From Polyangiaceae bacterium (lineage in GTDB: Bacteria; Myxococcota_A; Polyangia; Polyangiales; Polyangiaceae): DNA of 6,091 bases. The notes beneath the pieces were generated by a model that saw only the letters and a list, made by a program, of their open reading frames with translations, was not told the DNA's origin and ran no database searches. Below are positions 5,240 to 6,091 of the stretch, piece by piece; the first letter of the stretch is position 1, and the number at the start of each line of letters is the position of its first letter. The position numbers were made by a program, and so were the translations under genes. The stretch spans positions 1-6,091 of the forward strand of contig JAKVCH010000203.1 in assembly GCA_022447485.1 (NCBI GenBank), given 5' to 3'.

Positions 5240-6091
5240 TTACGACTTGATGCAATTCCGCCCGGAGCGTTTGGCTTCGTACAGCTTTGCGTCGGCCGCT
5301 GTGATGAGTTCAGTGGCTGTCATATTCGCCCCTAAGCAAGCGGCTCCCATCGAGATAGTGACGGGAATCAACTCTCGCTGGAAGACGAAGCGATGGCCCT
5401 CGACCTTGCGGCGCAGCGTTTCACCTAATTGATGCGCTCCCTCCAGAGAAGTCTCGGGCAAGAGAATTGCGAATTCCTCACCACCATAGCGAGCGAAGAC
5501 TTCGTCGCGGCGAGTTCTTTCAGAGATAACGCGAGCGAGCTCTCGGAGGACGTGGTCGCCCGCTAGGTGCCCGTAGGTATCGTTAATTCGTTTGAAGTGA
5601 TCGATATCAAACATCAAGACCGCAAGGGCGCGTTCATGGCGTCGAGCCCGGAGAACATCACGGTCAATAGCCTCGAGGAGGTAACGCTTATTGTGAATTT
5701 GCGTCAGCCCATCGATGATGGTCATCCGGTAAATTTCTTCGTGGTATTTGGCTTCTGCGTCTGCTCCAGAAAGAAATTTCAAGATGGTTGGACCGACTTT
5801 AATGCGGTCGCCATTTTGTAACTTCAATTCTCCCGGTACTTGATCTTCGTTGACATAAGTTCCGTTCGTGCTGCGATCATCGACAGCGTACCAGGAACCA
5901 TCAGGACGTTTCTCCAGATGGGAATGACGACGACTTACGCTATCGCCCTCAAGGACAATTGTATTGTCGGGGCCACGACCAATGCGCAAGATATTCGAAT
6001 CGAGGACAAATCTCTTTCCTAGGAGGGCTCGCTCCGTTGTATAGATGACTACAAGACAATCCGTACCAGTGCCTGCACTGGGTAGGTTGGG
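5240..6091 (-). CDS. FHA-GGDEF protein, probable diguanylate cyclase (5' end cut by window)
   Basis: The reading frame is open to the window edge, giving 283 visible residues. The true start lies beyond 6091; starting at the internal TTG at 5989 would remove the first FHA strands, so I reject it. The FHA domain (about 11-105) has CLVVIYTTERALLGKRF (12-28), GRGPDN (38-43), SRRH (53-56) and STNGTYVN (74-81), the conserved residues for binding phosphothreonine. A short linker leads to the GGDEF domain (about 122-283), with FDIDHFKRINDTYGHLAGD (161-179) and the active-site GGEEF (203-207), followed by the ISMGAA strand. GGEEF is an active variant, so it should make cyclic-di-GMP from two GTP. The usual RxxD inhibitory site reads RRDE (194-197). 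No transmembrane segment is visible, so it is probably cytoplasmic and targeted or switched by binding a kinase substrate. This two-domain design is common in Myxococcota and related groups. Confidence 0.95.
   Translation of the reverse strand, partial: PNLPSAGTGTDCLVVIYTTERALLGKRFVLDSNILRIGRGPDNTIVLEGDSVSRRHSHLEKRPDGSWYAVDDRSTNGTYVNEDQVPGELKLQNGDRIKVGPTILKFLSGADAEAKYHEEIYRMTIIDGLTQIHNKRYLLEAIDRDVLRARRHERALAVLMFDIDHFKRINDTYGHLAGDHVLRELARVISERTRRDEVFARYGGEEFAILLPETSLEGAHQLGETLRRKVEGHRFVFQRELIPVTISMGAACLGANMTATELITAADAKLYEAKRSGRNCIKS

Overview
The window holds five protein genes, all read from the minus strand, so transcription runs from position 6091 towards 1. Two genes are cut by the window edges. 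The organism looks like a Gram-negative soil or marine bacterium, and my best guess is a member of the former Deltaproteobacteria (Myxococcota, Bradymonadota and relatives). The reasons are the single-chain FHA-GGDEF protein, the Pro-Pro-Gly-Pro-x-Ser-Arg opening of the class III aminotransferase, a GH8 enzyme with a lipoprotein-like signal, and moderate GC by eye. This placement is inference from family memory, not from a search.

Layout in transcription order: (1) 6091-5240, an FHA-GGDEF diguanylate cyclase that lacks its N-terminus; (2) an 88-nt gap with a small hairpin; (3) 5151-3781, a PLP-dependent class III aminotransferase; (4) 3780-3461, a 320-nt stretch without a convincing gene that carries four inverted repeats; (5) 3460-2420, a two-SIS-domain protein of the GlmS isomerase / NagB-II glucosamine-6-phosphate deaminase type; (6) a very clear hairpin terminator at 2384-2342, only about 30 nt before the next start codon; (7) 2311-1160, a PLP- and metal-dependent fold-type III lyase of the D-threonine aldolase / D-serine dehydratase family; (8) a 107-nt gap; (9) 1052-1, an exported GH8 glycoside hydrolase of the chitosanase/licheninase subgroup, missing its C-terminus.

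The genes point to regulated handling of amino sugars and amino acids. The GH8 enzyme could cut chitosan or mixed-linkage glucan outside the inner membrane. The SIS protein could interconvert glucosamine-6-phosphate and fructose-6-phosphate. Two PLP enzymes act on amino compounds, and the cyclic-di-GMP synthase would answer to a phosphoprotein partner. No transporter or sugar kinase is visible, so a shared pathway is only a hypothesis. I found no tRNA, rRNA, CRISPR array, insertion sequence or phage gene. The least explained parts are the structured 320-nt region before the SIS gene and the terminator placed tightly before the aldolase-family gene.
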